Positions 9,412-19,099 of a stretch of DNA of 48,750 nucleotides are shown here, one piece after another (the stretch's first letter is position 1; each line of letters starts with the position of its first letter). The notes under the pieces were generated by a model that saw only the letters and a list, made by a program, of their open reading frames with translations, searched no databases and was not told where the DNA came from. The stretch comes from an archaeon (lineage in GTDB: Archaea; Nanobdellota; Nanobdellia; SCGC-AAA011-G17; GW2011-AR20): positions 175,762-224,511 of the forward strand of contig NZCT01000024.1 in the NCBI GenBank assembly GCA_002688355.1, written 5' to 3'. The translations under genes were made by a program, and so were the position numbers.

Positions 9412-9843
9412 ATGACAAACATAAAATATAAAATAGGAAACATTGTTGGAGAATTACCAACAAAAGAAGGTATGGATAGTCACAAATTCGTAGTTATGGC
9501 ACGTGAAGAAGAGAATGATCTTGAGTTAGTCCTTAACTCTGAAATACTTCCAACAGAAGGCAGTGGACCATTCGCAAGGGAAAGTAACCTATTACATGCA
9601 GAAATCGTGGATAAAAATCCAGGTGGAAGATGTGTTGGCGGAGGAAAAATAACATATAGTGAATATGATGATACGTCAATAATCGCGGGAGAATCAACAG
9701 GCTATGGAATAGTTCATTCAAACGTAAGAGAGATTTTCGGAAAATTGTTATCTGAAGAGTATAAACTTAAGGAGTTTGATTCAGGTTATATTGAAAAGGA
9801 AAAAAACGAAGCATGGATTAAAAGACACAATATAAAGCTTTAA
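9412..9843 (+). CDS. Janus/PHPT1-like (14 kDa phosphohistidine phosphatase) family protein
   Basis: HKFVVMAR...LLHAEIVDK...RCVGGGKITY...IAGESTGYGIVHSNVREIF parallels human PHPT1 FKYVLIRV...EYHADIYDK...CLGGGRISH...[20 protein letters not shown]. Confidence 0.75.
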   Translation: MTNIKYKIGNIVGELPTKEGMDSHKFVVMAREEENDLELVLNSEILPTEGSGPFARESNLLHAEIVDKNPGGRCVGGGKITYSEYDDTSIIAGESTGYGIVHSNVREIFGKLLSEEYKLKEFDSGYIEKEKNEAWIKRHNIKL

Positions 9844-9856
9844 TTCAGGAATTTCA

Positions 9857-9874
9857 AGGAGAATAATTTCTCCT
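9857..9874 (+). terminator. Hairpin AGGAGAA-TAAT-TTCTCCT followed by pyrimidine/T-rich tract
   Basis: 7-bp perfect stem, 4-nt loop, 3' CTTCTTATTTT. Confidence 0.55.
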
Positions 9875-10022
9875 CTTCTTATTTTATATAATCAATTATT
9901 TCCAAAAACACTTATTTAAATTCTTTATGTTTCATTTCAACACTCTTGTATTAATAAATTCTCAAATATTACAAATAAACTCTCTAAAAACATTTATATA
10001 ATTCTTCAAACTAAAAATACTA

Positions 10023-11402
10023 ATGAAAAGAGGTTCTCGTACAGAAAAAGATTACTTGGGTTCTAAAAAGATACCATCATCTGCTTACTATGGAGTTCAA
10101 ACTAAAAGAGCATTAGAAAACTTCCCAATTAGTAATTTACATTTACAAAAAGAATTAGTTTACGCAATTACAATAATAAAAAAAGCAGCAGCCATTACAA
10201 ATAAAAAAAATAAAAGATTAGAACCAAAAAAAGCAAACGCTATAGTAAAAGCATGTAATGAAATACTAAAAGGTAAATTTGATTCACAATTCCCAATAGA
10301 TGTTTTCCAAGCAGGAGCAGGAACTTCTGAAAATATGAACATTAACGAAGTTATAGCAAACAGAGCATTACAAATTCTAAAAAAGAAAAAAGGTTCATAT
10401 AACTATCTTCATCCAAATGATCATGTAAACTTAGCACAATCAACAAATGATGTTTTCCATTCAGCAATTTATATTTCAGCATATACAGAAATAAAAAATA
10501 ATTTACTACCTACATTAGAACATCTAGAAAAAGAATTAAATAAAAAACTAAAAGCCTTTAGCAAAATTAAAAAATCAGGAAGGACACACTTAATGGATGC
10601 TGTTCCTATAACTCTAGGTCAAGAATTTTCAGGATACAAAGACACAATTAAACAAAATAAAGTTAAAATTAAAGAAACTTCTAAAGAACTATTAAATCTA
10701 AACATTGGTGGAACTGCAATAGGAACTGGAATTAACACAACACAATTTTATCAAAAAAATATAGTAAAAGAAATAAATAAAATAACAAAAGAAAAATTCA
10801 AAAAAGCAGAAAACTTAATTGAAGCAACTCAAAATATAAATCCTATAACAAATACAGGTTCTTCATTAAAAAATCTAGCATTAAACTTAATAAAAATAGC
10901 CAATGATTTACGTTTATTAAACTCGGGACCTTCTTCTGGTTTAGCTGAAATATCTCTCCCAAGTGTCCAACCAGGTTCATCTATAATGCCCGCTAAAGTT
11001 AACCCAGTAATGGCAGAAATGTTAGATATGGTTTCTTTCCAAGTTTTAGGTAATGATACAACAATAAACCTATGTGCACAAGCAGGACAATTAGAACTAA
11101 ACGTTATGGTACCTCTAGCAGCTTATAATTTATTACATTCAATTGAAATATTAAACAATAGCATTAAAATATTCACAGAAAAATGTGTTAAAGGAATAAC
11201 CGCTAATAAGAAAAAAACCAATTACTACTTAGAAAAAAACCCTATAATAGTTACAGCATTAACCCCACATATTGGTTATGAAAAAGCAGCTCAAATAGCA
11301 AAAGAAGCATACAAAAAAGATAAATCAATTAGAGAGTTAATCATAGAAAAGAATTTAATGGATAAAAAAACATTAAACAAAATACTAAACGCAGAAATAT
11401 AA
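10023..11402 (+). CDS. Aspartase/fumarase superfamily lyase, aspartate ammonia-lyase-like
   Basis: Signature GSSIMPAKVNPV (aspartase-like A, not the G of fumarase GSSIMPGKVNP), GNDTT, AGQLELNVM, EKCVKGITAN. Confidence 0.85.
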   Translation: MKRGSRTEKDYLGSKKIPSSAYYGVQTKRALENFPISNLHLQKELVYAITIIKKAAAITNKKNKRLEPKKANAIVKACNEILKGKFDSQFPIDVFQAGAGTSENMNINEVIANRALQILKKKKGSYNYLHPNDHVNLAQSTNDVFHSAIYISAYTEIKNNLLPTLEHLEKELNKKLKAFSKIKKSGRTHLMDAVPITLGQEFSGYKDTIKQNKVKIKETSKELLNLNIGGTAIGTGINTTQFYQKNIVKEINKITKEKFKKAENLIEATQNINPITNTGSSLKNLALNLIKIANDLRLLNSGPSSGLAEISLPSVQPGSSIMPAKVNPVMAEMLDMVSFQVLGNDTTINLCAQAGQLELNVMVPLAAYNLLHSIEILNNSIKIFTEKCVKGITANKKKTNYYLEKNPIIVTALTPHIGYEKAAQIAKEAYKKDKSIRELIIEKNLMDKKTLNKILNAEI

Positions 11403-11403
11403 A

Positions 11404-12519
11404 ATGGACATAAACAAGGAATCTATAAAAATACATAAAAAATTACAAGGTAAAGTAGAAGTCACACCAAAAGAAAATACAAACAAAGATAATATCAGTT
11501 TACTTTACACTCCTGGAGTAGCTGAAATTTCTAGAATCATCGGCAAAGACGTAAAAAAAGCATATGACTACACAATTAAAAGTAACACGATTGCTATTGT
11601 TTCAGATGGTTCAGCAATTCTAGGTCTTGGAAATCTAGGTCCAGAAGCAGCACTTCCTGTAATGGAAGGTAAAGCAGTATTTTTCAAACAATATGGAGAT
11701 GTAAACGCAGTTCCTCTCTGTATAAAAGATCAAGACGCAGCTGGAATAATAAACTTTGTTGAAAACATAGCTCCAACTTTTGGTGGAATTAACATAGAAG
11801 ATATAGCATCTCCGATCTGTTTTACAGTCGTAGACACATTAACTAAAAATTTAGACATTCCAATATTCCATGATGATCAACATGGCTCTGCTATAGTTAC
11901 ACTTTCCGCGCTAATAAATGCACTAAAAGTTACTAACAAAGATATAAAAGATTCTAAAATAGTTCTTTTAGGTGCGGGTGCCGCAGGTTACGGCGTTGTA
12001 AAAATACTTGATCATGTTGGAGCAAAAAATGTTATAGTTTTAGATAGTAAAGGAATTATTAATAAAAATAGAGAAAATCTAGATGAACATAAGAAAAATA
12101 TTGCTCAAATAACAAATTTAAATTCAGAAGAAGGAGATTTAGAAGATGCAATTAAAGATGCAGATGTCTTCATAGGTTTCTCAGGTCAAAAAAGTATCTT
12201 AACAAAAGATCTAGTTAAAACAATGAAACAAGACCCAATAATATTTGCCCTTTCTAATCCTGATCCAGAGATAATGCCTCAAGACGCAAAAGATGCAGGA
12301 GCAAAAATAATTGCAACAGGAAGAAGCGATTTTCCTAACCAAATTAATAATGTTGTAGCATTTCCATTTGTAATGAGAAAAATCTTAGATGAAAATATTA
12401 AAAAATTAGATCAAGAATTATTTCACAATGCAGCTAAAAAAATTGCTTCAGTCGTTAAAGACCCAACTACCGATCATATTATTCCTTCATTAGATGAAAT
12501 GGAAAATGTCAAATTATAA
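11404..12519 (+). CDS. Malate dehydrogenase (oxaloacetate-decarboxylating), malic enzyme
   Basis: LYTPGVAEISR, SDGSAILGLGNLGPEAALPVMEGKAVFFKQ, FHDDQHGSAIV, GAGAAGYG. Confidence 0.95.
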   Translation: MDINKESIKIHKKLQGKVEVTPKENTNKDNISLLYTPGVAEISRIIGKDVKKAYDYTIKSNTIAIVSDGSAILGLGNLGPEAALPVMEGKAVFFKQYGDVNAVPLCIKDQDAAGIINFVENIAPTFGGINIEDIASPICFTVVDTLTKNLDIPIFHDDQHGSAIVTLSALINALKVTNKDIKDSKIVLLGAGAAGYGVVKILDHVGAKNVIVLDSKGIINKNRENLDEHKKNIAQITNLNSEEGDLEDAIKDADVFIGFSGQKSILTKDLVKTMKQDPIIFALSNPDPEIMPQDAKDAGAKIIATGRSDFPNQINNVVAFPFVMRKILDENIKKLDQELFHNAAKKIASVVKDPTTDHIIPSLDEMENVKL

Positions 12520-13529
12520 TGCAACACAATAAATCTTGCAATCATTGTAATCCTAAAGACAACTCAAAAATAAAAATAAGTAAAAATCTAAAAATAACTG
12601 GAACAATCTTTATTCTAGTTTTCTTAATTTCATTTCTTCCAATTTTTGAAAGTTTAAATGAAAGTTTAATTTCTTTTCTAAAATTAATTTGGTGGGCTAT
12701 ATTGATTGGTTTTTTTATTGGAGGATTAATAGATTATTTTGTTCCAGAAGAATTTATCTTTAAATATCTAGGACAAAAAAATAAAAAATCTATTTTCTAC
12801 GCAGTTATTGGTGGTTTTCTTATGTCTGCATGTTCTCATGGTATTCTTGCAATTTCAATGCAATTATATAAAAAAGGTGCAAGCATTCCTGCAGTAATTA
12901 CCTTCTTATTAGCTTCACCATGGGCAAATCTTCCTATAACAATTTTATTATTTGGTTTCTTTGGTATAAAAGCATTATATTTTATCTTAGCAGCCATGTT
13001 TATTGCAGTAGTTACTGGTTTTATCTATTTATTATTAGAAAAATACAACTTAATTGAGAAATCTAAAAAAATTATCTTATCTGGTGATTATCAATGGGAA
13101 AAAATAAAAAATTTTAATTTTAATGAAAGTGTAAAAGGAACTTTTCATGGTTCTATTAGTCTAGCTAACATGGTTCTATGGTGGATATTAATTGGGTTTT
13201 TAATAGCTGCAATCATTGGAGCTTACGTTCCTTCTCATATTTTTGTACAATACTTTGGACCAACTTTCTTAGGTTTACTATTAACATTAGCTTTTGCAAC
13301 AATTATAGAAGTTTGTTCCGAAGGTTCTTCACCAATAGCATTTGAAATATTCAATAAAGTTGGAGTTTTAGGAAACCCATTTGTTTTTTTAATGGCTGGA
13401 GTAGCAACAGATTATACTGAAATAGGTTTAATATGGTCTAACATAGGAAAAAGAACAGCAATATACTTACCAATTATTACAGTACCTCAAATATTATTAA
13501 TAGGATATTTGTTTAACATATTTTTATAA
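12519..13529 (+). CDS. Permease of the YraQ/ArsP (DUF318) type
   Basis: GGFLMSACSHGIL...GASIPAVITFLLASPWANLP and duplicated second half EVCSEGSSPIAFEI; start overlaps malic enzyme stop (TAATG). Confidence 0.8.
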   Translation: MQHNKSCNHCNPKDNSKIKISKNLKITGTIFILVFLISFLPIFESLNESLISFLKLIWWAILIGFFIGGLIDYFVPEEFIFKYLGQKNKKSIFYAVIGGFLMSACSHGILAISMQLYKKGASIPAVITFLLASPWANLPITILLFGFFGIKALYFILAAMFIAVVTGFIYLLLEKYNLIEKSKKIILSGDYQWEKIKNFNFNESVKGTFHGSISLANMVLWWILIGFLIAAIIGAYVPSHIFVQYFGPTFLGLLLTLAFATIIEVCSEGSSPIAFEIFNKVGVLGNPFVFLMAGVATDYTEIGLIWSNIGKRTAIYLPIITVPQILLIGYLFNIFL

Positions 13530-13568
13530 TTCAATAGTGTTTTAAATCTTATTTTTCTTATTTTCTTT

Positions 13569-14414
13569 ATGTCAAATAACTTTTTATCCTTACCAGAAAA
13601 ATATTCAAATGAAGAAAAGTCTAAGGTTGTAATAGTTCCAGTTCCTTATGATAAAACTTCAACATGGCAAAAAGGTTCTTCAAAAGCACCTAAAGCTATC
13701 ATAGAAGCTTCAAAAAACTTAGAACTTTATGATATTGAAACAGATTCTGAAGTTTATGAACAAGGAATACATACAGCCCCTTCTATAAAAGTAGATGAAG
13801 ATTCACCAGAATCAATGGTTCAAGAAGTTGAATCTACTATAACAAAATGCATCAAAAAAAATAAATTCACAATAGCTATAGGTGGAGAACATTCAGTTTC
13901 CATAGGCTCAATTTACGCTCATTCTAAAAATTATAAAGATTTAACAATATTACAACTAGATGCTCATGCAGATTTAAAATATTCTTACAACAACTCAAAA
14001 TATAACCATGCTTGTGTTATGGCAAGAGCAAAAGAAAACTGTCCAATAGTCCAAGTTGGAATAAGAAGTTTAGACATTTCAGAAAAAGAATCTATTGATG
14101 AAAATAAAATATTCTACGCAAAAGATATTCATAATAATACAGACTGGATTGATAACGTTATAAAACAATTAACAAAAAATGTTTACATAACTATAGATTT
14201 AGATGTTTTTGATCCTTCTTTAATTTCAACAGGAACTCCAGAGCCAGGAGGGTTAACTTGGTATCCAATTTTAGAATTATTAAAAAAAGTTTCTCAAGAA
14301 AAAAATATTGTTGGTTTTGATATTGTAGAGCTTTTACCTGGTAAAAATAAATCTCCAGATTTCTTAGCAGCTAAATTAATATATAAAATCTTAAGTTATA
14401 AATTCAAAATCTAA
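13569..14414 (+). CDS. speB: Agmatinase/arginase (ureohydrolase) family
   Basis: GGEHSVS, DAHADL, TIDLDVFDPS, EPGGLTW. Confidence 0.85.
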   Translation: MSNNFLSLPEKYSNEEKSKVVIVPVPYDKTSTWQKGSSKAPKAIIEASKNLELYDIETDSEVYEQGIHTAPSIKVDEDSPESMVQEVESTITKCIKKNKFTIAIGGEHSVSIGSIYAHSKNYKDLTILQLDAHADLKYSYNNSKYNHACVMARAKENCPIVQVGIRSLDISEKESIDENKIFYAKDIHNNTDWIDNVIKQLTKNVYITIDLDVFDPSLISTGTPEPGGLTWYPILELLKKVSQEKNIVGFDIVELLPGKNKSPDFLAAKLIYKILSYKFKI

Positions 14415-15151
14415 TCATTAGCAACTCTCGGAGCTAAAATAACACTCAAATTTAACTTATCCAAAATCTTATAATCAATCCGTAAAGGATAATCATTACC
14501 AAAATTTAAAGAAACACTATCACTCAAACTACTCCCTTTAATTATCTTACGCAAATACTCTAAAGAATATTTAGATTTTATAACATTCTCCACTTTCAAA
14601 TTAACATTCTCATTTCCAGAATCTATTTGCACAACTGCATTACTTAAAGTTCCATCTGCTTGCACACTAAATTGTTCTTTATCTGCAACTAAAGTAACAG
14701 AATCCGCAACAACACCCATATCTTCAATAGCCTCATCAAATAAACTTGTACCAATATCTATAGATCCAGTAAACTTTAAATCAGGAATTCTTTGTTTTTG
14801 GTTCTCAATATCAATTAAACTTAAATTAAAAGTTCTTTTGTTCTCTCCCTCTAAATCCATCTTTAATTTATTATTTTTTAGTTCTAAAGACAATTTATCA
14901 CTTGGTTTAGCTCTTCTAAGAATTTGTTTTAAATTATCTAGATTAACTCCAACTTCAACATCCTCTTCCAAAGAATACTCAGTAAAAGCACTGCTTAATA
15001 ATTTAAAATTAATCAAAGCAACATTAGCAGGATCCATAGCAATTAATTCCATTTTATCTTTATCAAATTTAAGAACAACCTCATTTACTAATTCTGATAT
15101 TATAGCTATAGGATTCTTCAAATATTTTGGTTCATCTAAAATTAATTTCAT
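14411..15151 (-). CDS. pcn: DNA polymerase sliding clamp PCNA
   Basis: MAMDPANVALINFKL-type motif, C-terminal LNLSVILAPRVAND, 246 aa. Confidence 0.9.
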   Translation of the reverse strand: MKLILDEPKYLKNPIAIISELVNEVVLKFDKDKMELIAMDPANVALINFKLLSSAFTEYSLEEDVEVGVNLDNLKQILRRAKPSDKLSLELKNNKLKMDLEGENKRTFNLSLIDIENQKQRIPDLKFTGSIDIGTSLFDEAIEDMGVVADSVTLVADKEQFSVQADGTLSNAVVQIDSGNENVNLKVENVIKSKYSLEYLRKIIKGSSLSDSVSLNFGNDYPLRIDYKILDKLNLSVILAPRVAND

Positions 15152-15210
15152 CTTCTCTTTTTTTAATTAAGATTTATTTATTAAGTTCATTATGCTAAAA
15201 AATACAAGTT

Positions 15211-15522
15211 CTATACACTATTTATAATAACATCCATAGCTTTCTTATACAATTGCTTGTCTACATTATCCAAATTCTTAACAAAATGACCATGTATCTC
15301 AAACTTTTCCTCGTAAGGCAATAAATTTCCATACAATTTTACAAAACTATTAACCCCAACATTAGCACTTAAAGTAACTAAAATATTCCCACTTCCATCA
15401 TCAATTACTAATTTATCTTCTTCTTTATGTATTATTATCCCAGAAATAGCCACTTTCACATCTTCTTTCTTCAAGTCTTTAATATACTTATCTTTATAAG
15501 GCAAATTATACTCATTAATCAT
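15211..15522 (-). CDS. Small OB-fold nucleic-acid binding protein (RPA-like)
   Basis: VKVAISGIIIHKEEDKLVIDDGSGNILVTL... OB-fold pattern; overlaps TFS ORF. Confidence 0.55.
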   Translation of the reverse strand: MINEYNLPYKDKYIKDLKKEDVKVAISGIIIHKEEDKLVIDDGSGNILVTLSANVGVNSFVKLYGNLLPYEEKFEIHGHFVKNLDNVDKQLYKKAMDVIINSV

Positions 15523-15829
15523 AGCTTCTCCATCGATGTTTACACTTTACACACATAAAAAATTGCGTTTCAGCCTCATCTCCAGATCTTGTTTGATTTA
15601 GCCAATAAAAAGCCTGTTTATTTCCACATTTTGGACATTCTGCCTCAGTTTTAGGTAAAGTCTCAATAGTTTTATCAACTAACTCTATTTTCTTACTATC
15701 TTTAGTTTTCTCTTTTATAACAATACTTTTTTTATCTCTACTTGAATAACCACAATTACTACATTTAATCTTCTTCGGATTATCTTTATCTGGAAATAAT
15801 ATTGATCCACACTTACTGCAAAACATCAT
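15515..15829 (-). CDS. tfs: Transcription factor S (TFIIS-like/RpoM)
   Basis: Two zinc ribbons CxxC...CSNCGY and CPKCGNKQAFYWLNQTRSGDEAETQFFMCVKCKHRWR. Confidence 0.95.
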   Translation of the reverse strand: MMFCSKCGSILFPDKDNPKKIKCSNCGYSSRDKKSIVIKEKTKDSKKIELVDKTIETLPKTEAECPKCGNKQAFYWLNQTRSGDEAETQFFMCVKCKHRWRSYD

Positions 15830-15944
15830 TTTATTCTTATTATTAACAATCTAATATTTAAATTTAATCATTAATACCTATAGTAAAAATCCAAGTTTAA
15901 GTACCAATAAAAACCATTTTAAATCATTCTCTCAAAATAATATT

Positions 15945-16505
15945 ATGCAATACTTAACCAAAGGCCAAAGAGGAGTGGTTTACACAGATCAAAATAAAGA
16001 AATTATTATTAAAATTGGAGAAGAATTTAGAATAAAAAACGAAGCAATATGGTTAGAAAAATTAAACAAATACAATATTGGCCCTAAACTAATAAAACAT
16101 CAAGAAAATTACCTAGTCTTAAAATATATAAAAGGTAAACAAGTATCAGAATATTTCAAAGAAGTAAACAAACAACAAATAATAAACATAATAAAAGAAA
16201 TATTAAAACAATGTAGAACCTTAGATAAATTAAAAGTAAATAAATTAGAAATGAATCATCCATTTAAACACATATTAATTGAAAATAAAAAACCAATAAT
16301 GATAGATTTTGAAAAATGTACATTAACTGAAAATACTAAAAACGTTACCCAATTCTTCCAATATCTTATGTCTAATAACTTAGAACAAATATTTAACAAA
16401 AAAAGCATTTCAATAAACAAAAAAGAATTTATAAAAAAACTAAAAAATTACAAAGATAATAACTCTGATGAAAATTTTTCCAATTTGCTTTCACTAATTA
16501 AGTAA
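15945..16505 (+). CDS. Predicted Ser/Thr kinase-like protein (COG2112-like)
   Basis: KGQRGVVY, KIGEEFRIKNEAIWL, HPFKHILIENKKPIMIDFEKC. Confidence 0.7.
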   Translation: MQYLTKGQRGVVYTDQNKEIIIKIGEEFRIKNEAIWLEKLNKYNIGPKLIKHQENYLVLKYIKGKQVSEYFKEVNKQQIINIIKEILKQCRTLDKLKVNKLEMNHPFKHILIENKKPIMIDFEKCTLTENTKNVTQFFQYLMSNNLEQIFNKKSISINKKEFIKKLKNYKDNNSDENFSNLLSLIK

Positions 16506-16506
16506 A

Positions 16507-17076
16507 TTAATTAGGACAAACATATTTTTTACCTTCAAAGATTTCTGAAAACCAAACTTTCAACCAACCTAAATAAGGAATTCTAAAATAAGCTTTTCCT
16601 AAAATAATATCTTCTGTAATTCTATTCTCTCCTAATGTACTAATTATATCAAGATTATTATCTCCCTTAGTTTGATATACTTCATTATTCTTTGAAACAA
16701 TTCTATGTATTATAGGATTATCACTTCTTCCACTAAAAACAATTATATCTCCTTTCTCTAAATTCCCACCTCGTAAAACAATTATATCCCCTTTACTAAA
16801 ACCATTTCTTAATTTATAATTCTCAAAATCACTTTTCGTAATTCCATGATCCTCATACCATTTTCCATTATCTTCCCACCACTTTTCAAAGTTTCCTCCA
16901 TTATGTTCCATACTACATGAAACAACAGCAACTAAAGGATGGCTAGTATCTAATAAAAAACCTAATCCTGGAAAAATAAGAAATTTGACAATAACAAAAG
17001 CTAATACAACATTTATAATCCAGGAATATATAGAGTTATCATTCCATATAAATTTCCATAATTTTCTTAAATTCAT
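16507..17076 (-). CDS. Signal peptidase I (archaeal type)
   Basis: VVSCSMEHN, GDIIVLRG, KGDIIVFSG, IIHRIV, KGDNN. Confidence 0.88.
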   Translation of the reverse strand: MNLRKLWKFIWNDNSIYSWIINVVLAFVIVKFLIFPGLGFLLDTSHPLVAVVSCSMEHNGGNFEKWWEDNGKWYEDHGITKSDFENYKLRNGFSKGDIIVLRGGNLEKGDIIVFSGRSDNPIIHRIVSKNNEVYQTKGDNNLDIISTLGENRITEDIILGKAYFRIPYLGWLKVWFSEIFEGKKYVCPN

Positions 17077-17108
17077 ATTTTAAAATAGAAAACTGTTATT
17101 TAAAAACT

Positions 17109-17879
17109 TTATTTTTTAGGTAAAACTCTCTTAATTAAATTAATATCCCAACCATTATCTAATAAAGATTTTAATATTTGATCAGTATTCATCCCCATTG
17201 TTTTAGCTTTTCTAATATAAATTCTCAAATTTTCTGCATTAATATCCTCAACAGCTTTACTTATTTGTTGAATAGTCCATCCTTTACTTTGTAAAAAACT
17301 AGTTATTTGATCCTTACCATAATTTTTAGCCATTAGTTTAATAATTATATTTCTTAACTCATTCAAATTAACAAGTGTCTTCTCTTTCTTATTCTCTCCA
17401 GGTTTCTCTAATGATGTGTCTAAACTAAAAGGTTCACTTTTCTGTTTATTTTTTATCGGTTTAACAGGAGGTTCCTTAAATAAACTAGATATTTCCTTCT
17501 CGTTTAAGTTTGTGTCTCCAAAATTTCCACTAGAAGCACTAGGTAAATCTTTTCCAGGAGCACTAGGGGCATTTCCCACAGGAGCATTTGGAACACCAGG
17601 AATATTAGGAACATTTGTCTTGCCAGGCTTAGGTGCCATTGGTATAACTCCTTTCTTTTTTTTGAATTTCTTTAAAATTAAAAATATTGCTCCTAAAACA
17701 GCTAAAACTACAACAATAGCAACAATTATAGTAACTGCATTAATTTCAGTGTCTTCAAGTATAGCCTCTCCAGTAACTCCACTGGTTTCTGTAACATCAG
17801 GCTGTGAATTAATAAAAAAGAAGAATAGCAGTACAAAAATAGCTATAACAATGAAAGATAAACTTTTGTCCTCACCCAT
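17109..17879 (-). CDS. TM protein with Pro/Gly/Asn-rich linker and two UBA-like helical repeats
   Basis: N-terminal TMs, low-complexity NVPNIPGVPNAPVGNAPSAPGK, two repeats (LNELRNIIIKLMAKNYGKDQITSFLQSKGWTIQQISKAVEDI and NLRIYIRKAKTMGMNTDQILKSLLDNGWDINLIKRVL). Confidence 0.7.
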   Translation of the reverse strand: MGEDKSLSFIVIAIFVLLFFFFINSQPDVTETSGVTGEAILEDTEINAVTIIVAIVVVLAVLGAIFLILKKFKKKKGVIPMAPKPGKTNVPNIPGVPNAPVGNAPSAPGKDLPSASSGNFGDTNLNEKEISSLFKEPPVKPIKNKQKSEPFSLDTSLEKPGENKKEKTLVNLNELRNIIIKLMAKNYGKDQITSFLQSKGWTIQQISKAVEDINAENLRIYIRKAKTMGMNTDQILKSLLDNGWDINLIKRVLPKK

Positions 17880-17982
17880 CTAAAAATAAAAAGAAAAGTT
17901 CTTTAAATAGTTTTTGAATTTTTCACTATAAATACAAAAATAACGATATCTTTATATTGCATTTAGTTGTTATTTCTACATT

Positions 17983-18813
17983 ATGGACATAAAAGAGGTT
18001 GTTAAAGAATTCAAGAAGTTTAAACCAAAAGCAATTGCATTATGGGGTTCATATGGCATGGGTTTGAATGACAAATTCACTCATGATATAGATATAGCAA
18101 TCTATGTTAATAAATTACCTACACAAAGTTCTAAAAAACCCATTTTCTCTAAGCTTTCAGATAGTAATCTAAAATTGCCTTGGGAAGGAGATTTTTTTAT
18201 TAAAAATTATGAGATATATGAAATAAAATTTATCCAATGCAATGATATAGAACAAAAAATAAAAGATTTAAAAAAAGGAAAAAATGACTTTGAAAATAAT
18301 ATCGCTGTGTTCATCAGAGATACTAAAATAATATATGATACTAATTGGTTAATAAAATTAAAAAATAAAATTAAAAAATACCCTAACAAACTATTTAAAA
18401 ATAATTTTAATGAAAACCTAACATTAGCTTTTAGAAAAATACATCATTATGATAGGGCGCTAAACAAAAGAGCAAAACCTCTTTGGGCACAATACATAAT
18501 TAATAGAGGAACTAATTATTTAATTAGAACAATTTTCGCTGCAAATAAAACATATTATGGTAAGGACAAATGGCTTGAATATGAAATAAATAAATTCAAA
18601 ATAAAGCCAAAAAATTTTGAAAAAAATCTTATTAAATTATTAAAATCCAGAGACATCAGTTATTATAAAAAACTAGTTTATGAAGTTTACAATACTTATA
18701 AAAAACATTATCCAAAAGAAGTTGCAAGAATTTTAGAGGTAGAAAAAAGTTTACAAAAAATAGATGCACAAATAGAATTATCTAAAGAATCTAATCGGTT
18801 TCTAATTTATTAG
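17983..18813 (+). CDS. Nucleotidyltransferase-domain protein
   Basis: ALWGSYGMGLNDKFTHDIDIAIYV matches GSxxxG...DxD polymerase-beta-type NTase core. Confidence 0.8.
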   Translation: MDIKEVVKEFKKFKPKAIALWGSYGMGLNDKFTHDIDIAIYVNKLPTQSSKKPIFSKLSDSNLKLPWEGDFFIKNYEIYEIKFIQCNDIEQKIKDLKKGKNDFENNIAVFIRDTKIIYDTNWLIKLKNKIKKYPNKLFKNNFNENLTLAFRKIHHYDRALNKRAKPLWAQYIINRGTNYLIRTIFAANKTYYGKDKWLEYEINKFKIKPKNFEKNLIKLLKSRDISYYKKLVYEVYNTYKKHYPKEVARILEVEKSLQKIDAQIELSKESNRFLIY

Positions 18814-19072
18814 GTTTTCTACCATATTTAATCCATCCAATAATAACAATTCCAATATTCAATGCTCCAAATATATTTGTTATAATTATTGGAAAATCAT
18901 TTAATTCAAAACCATAAAATATCCAAACAATTGCACCAAGAAAAAGAAAAGAATATGTAATGATTGAAATATCTCCAGCACTTTTCCTTTTAAAGATTTT
19001 TATCCATTGTGGTACATTTGCTAATCCACTAATAGTTCCAAAAGTAGTCGCCAAGATTGCTAATAATGTCAT
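18791..19072 (-). CDS. SemiSWEET/PQ-loop (MtN3) transporter
   Basis: NVPQWIKIFKRKSAGDISIITYSFLFLGAIVWIFYG; 3 TM, 93 aa. Confidence 0.88.
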   Translation of the reverse strand: MTLLAILATTFGTISGLANVPQWIKIFKRKSAGDISIITYSFLFLGAIVWIFYGFELNDFPIIITNIFGALNIGIVIIGWIKYGRKPNKLETD

Positions 19073-19099
19073 TTGAACCGCCTATATAAATTAAAAAAC

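Noticed and set aside
9533-9721. ORF on - strand, 62 aa
   Set aside because: Antisense to the PHPT1-like gene
10160-10342. ORF on - strand, 60 aa
   Set aside because: Antisense to the aspartase/fumarase-family gene
14838-15170. ORF on + strand, 110 aa
   Set aside because: Antisense to PCNA; low-complexity F/S/L translation
17416-17883. ORF on + strand, 155 aa
   Set aside because: Long but entirely antisense to the proline-linker membrane protein, whose low-complexity codons keep the opposite frame open
18207-18389. ORF on - strand, 60 aa
   Set aside because: Antisense to nucleotidyltransferase gene
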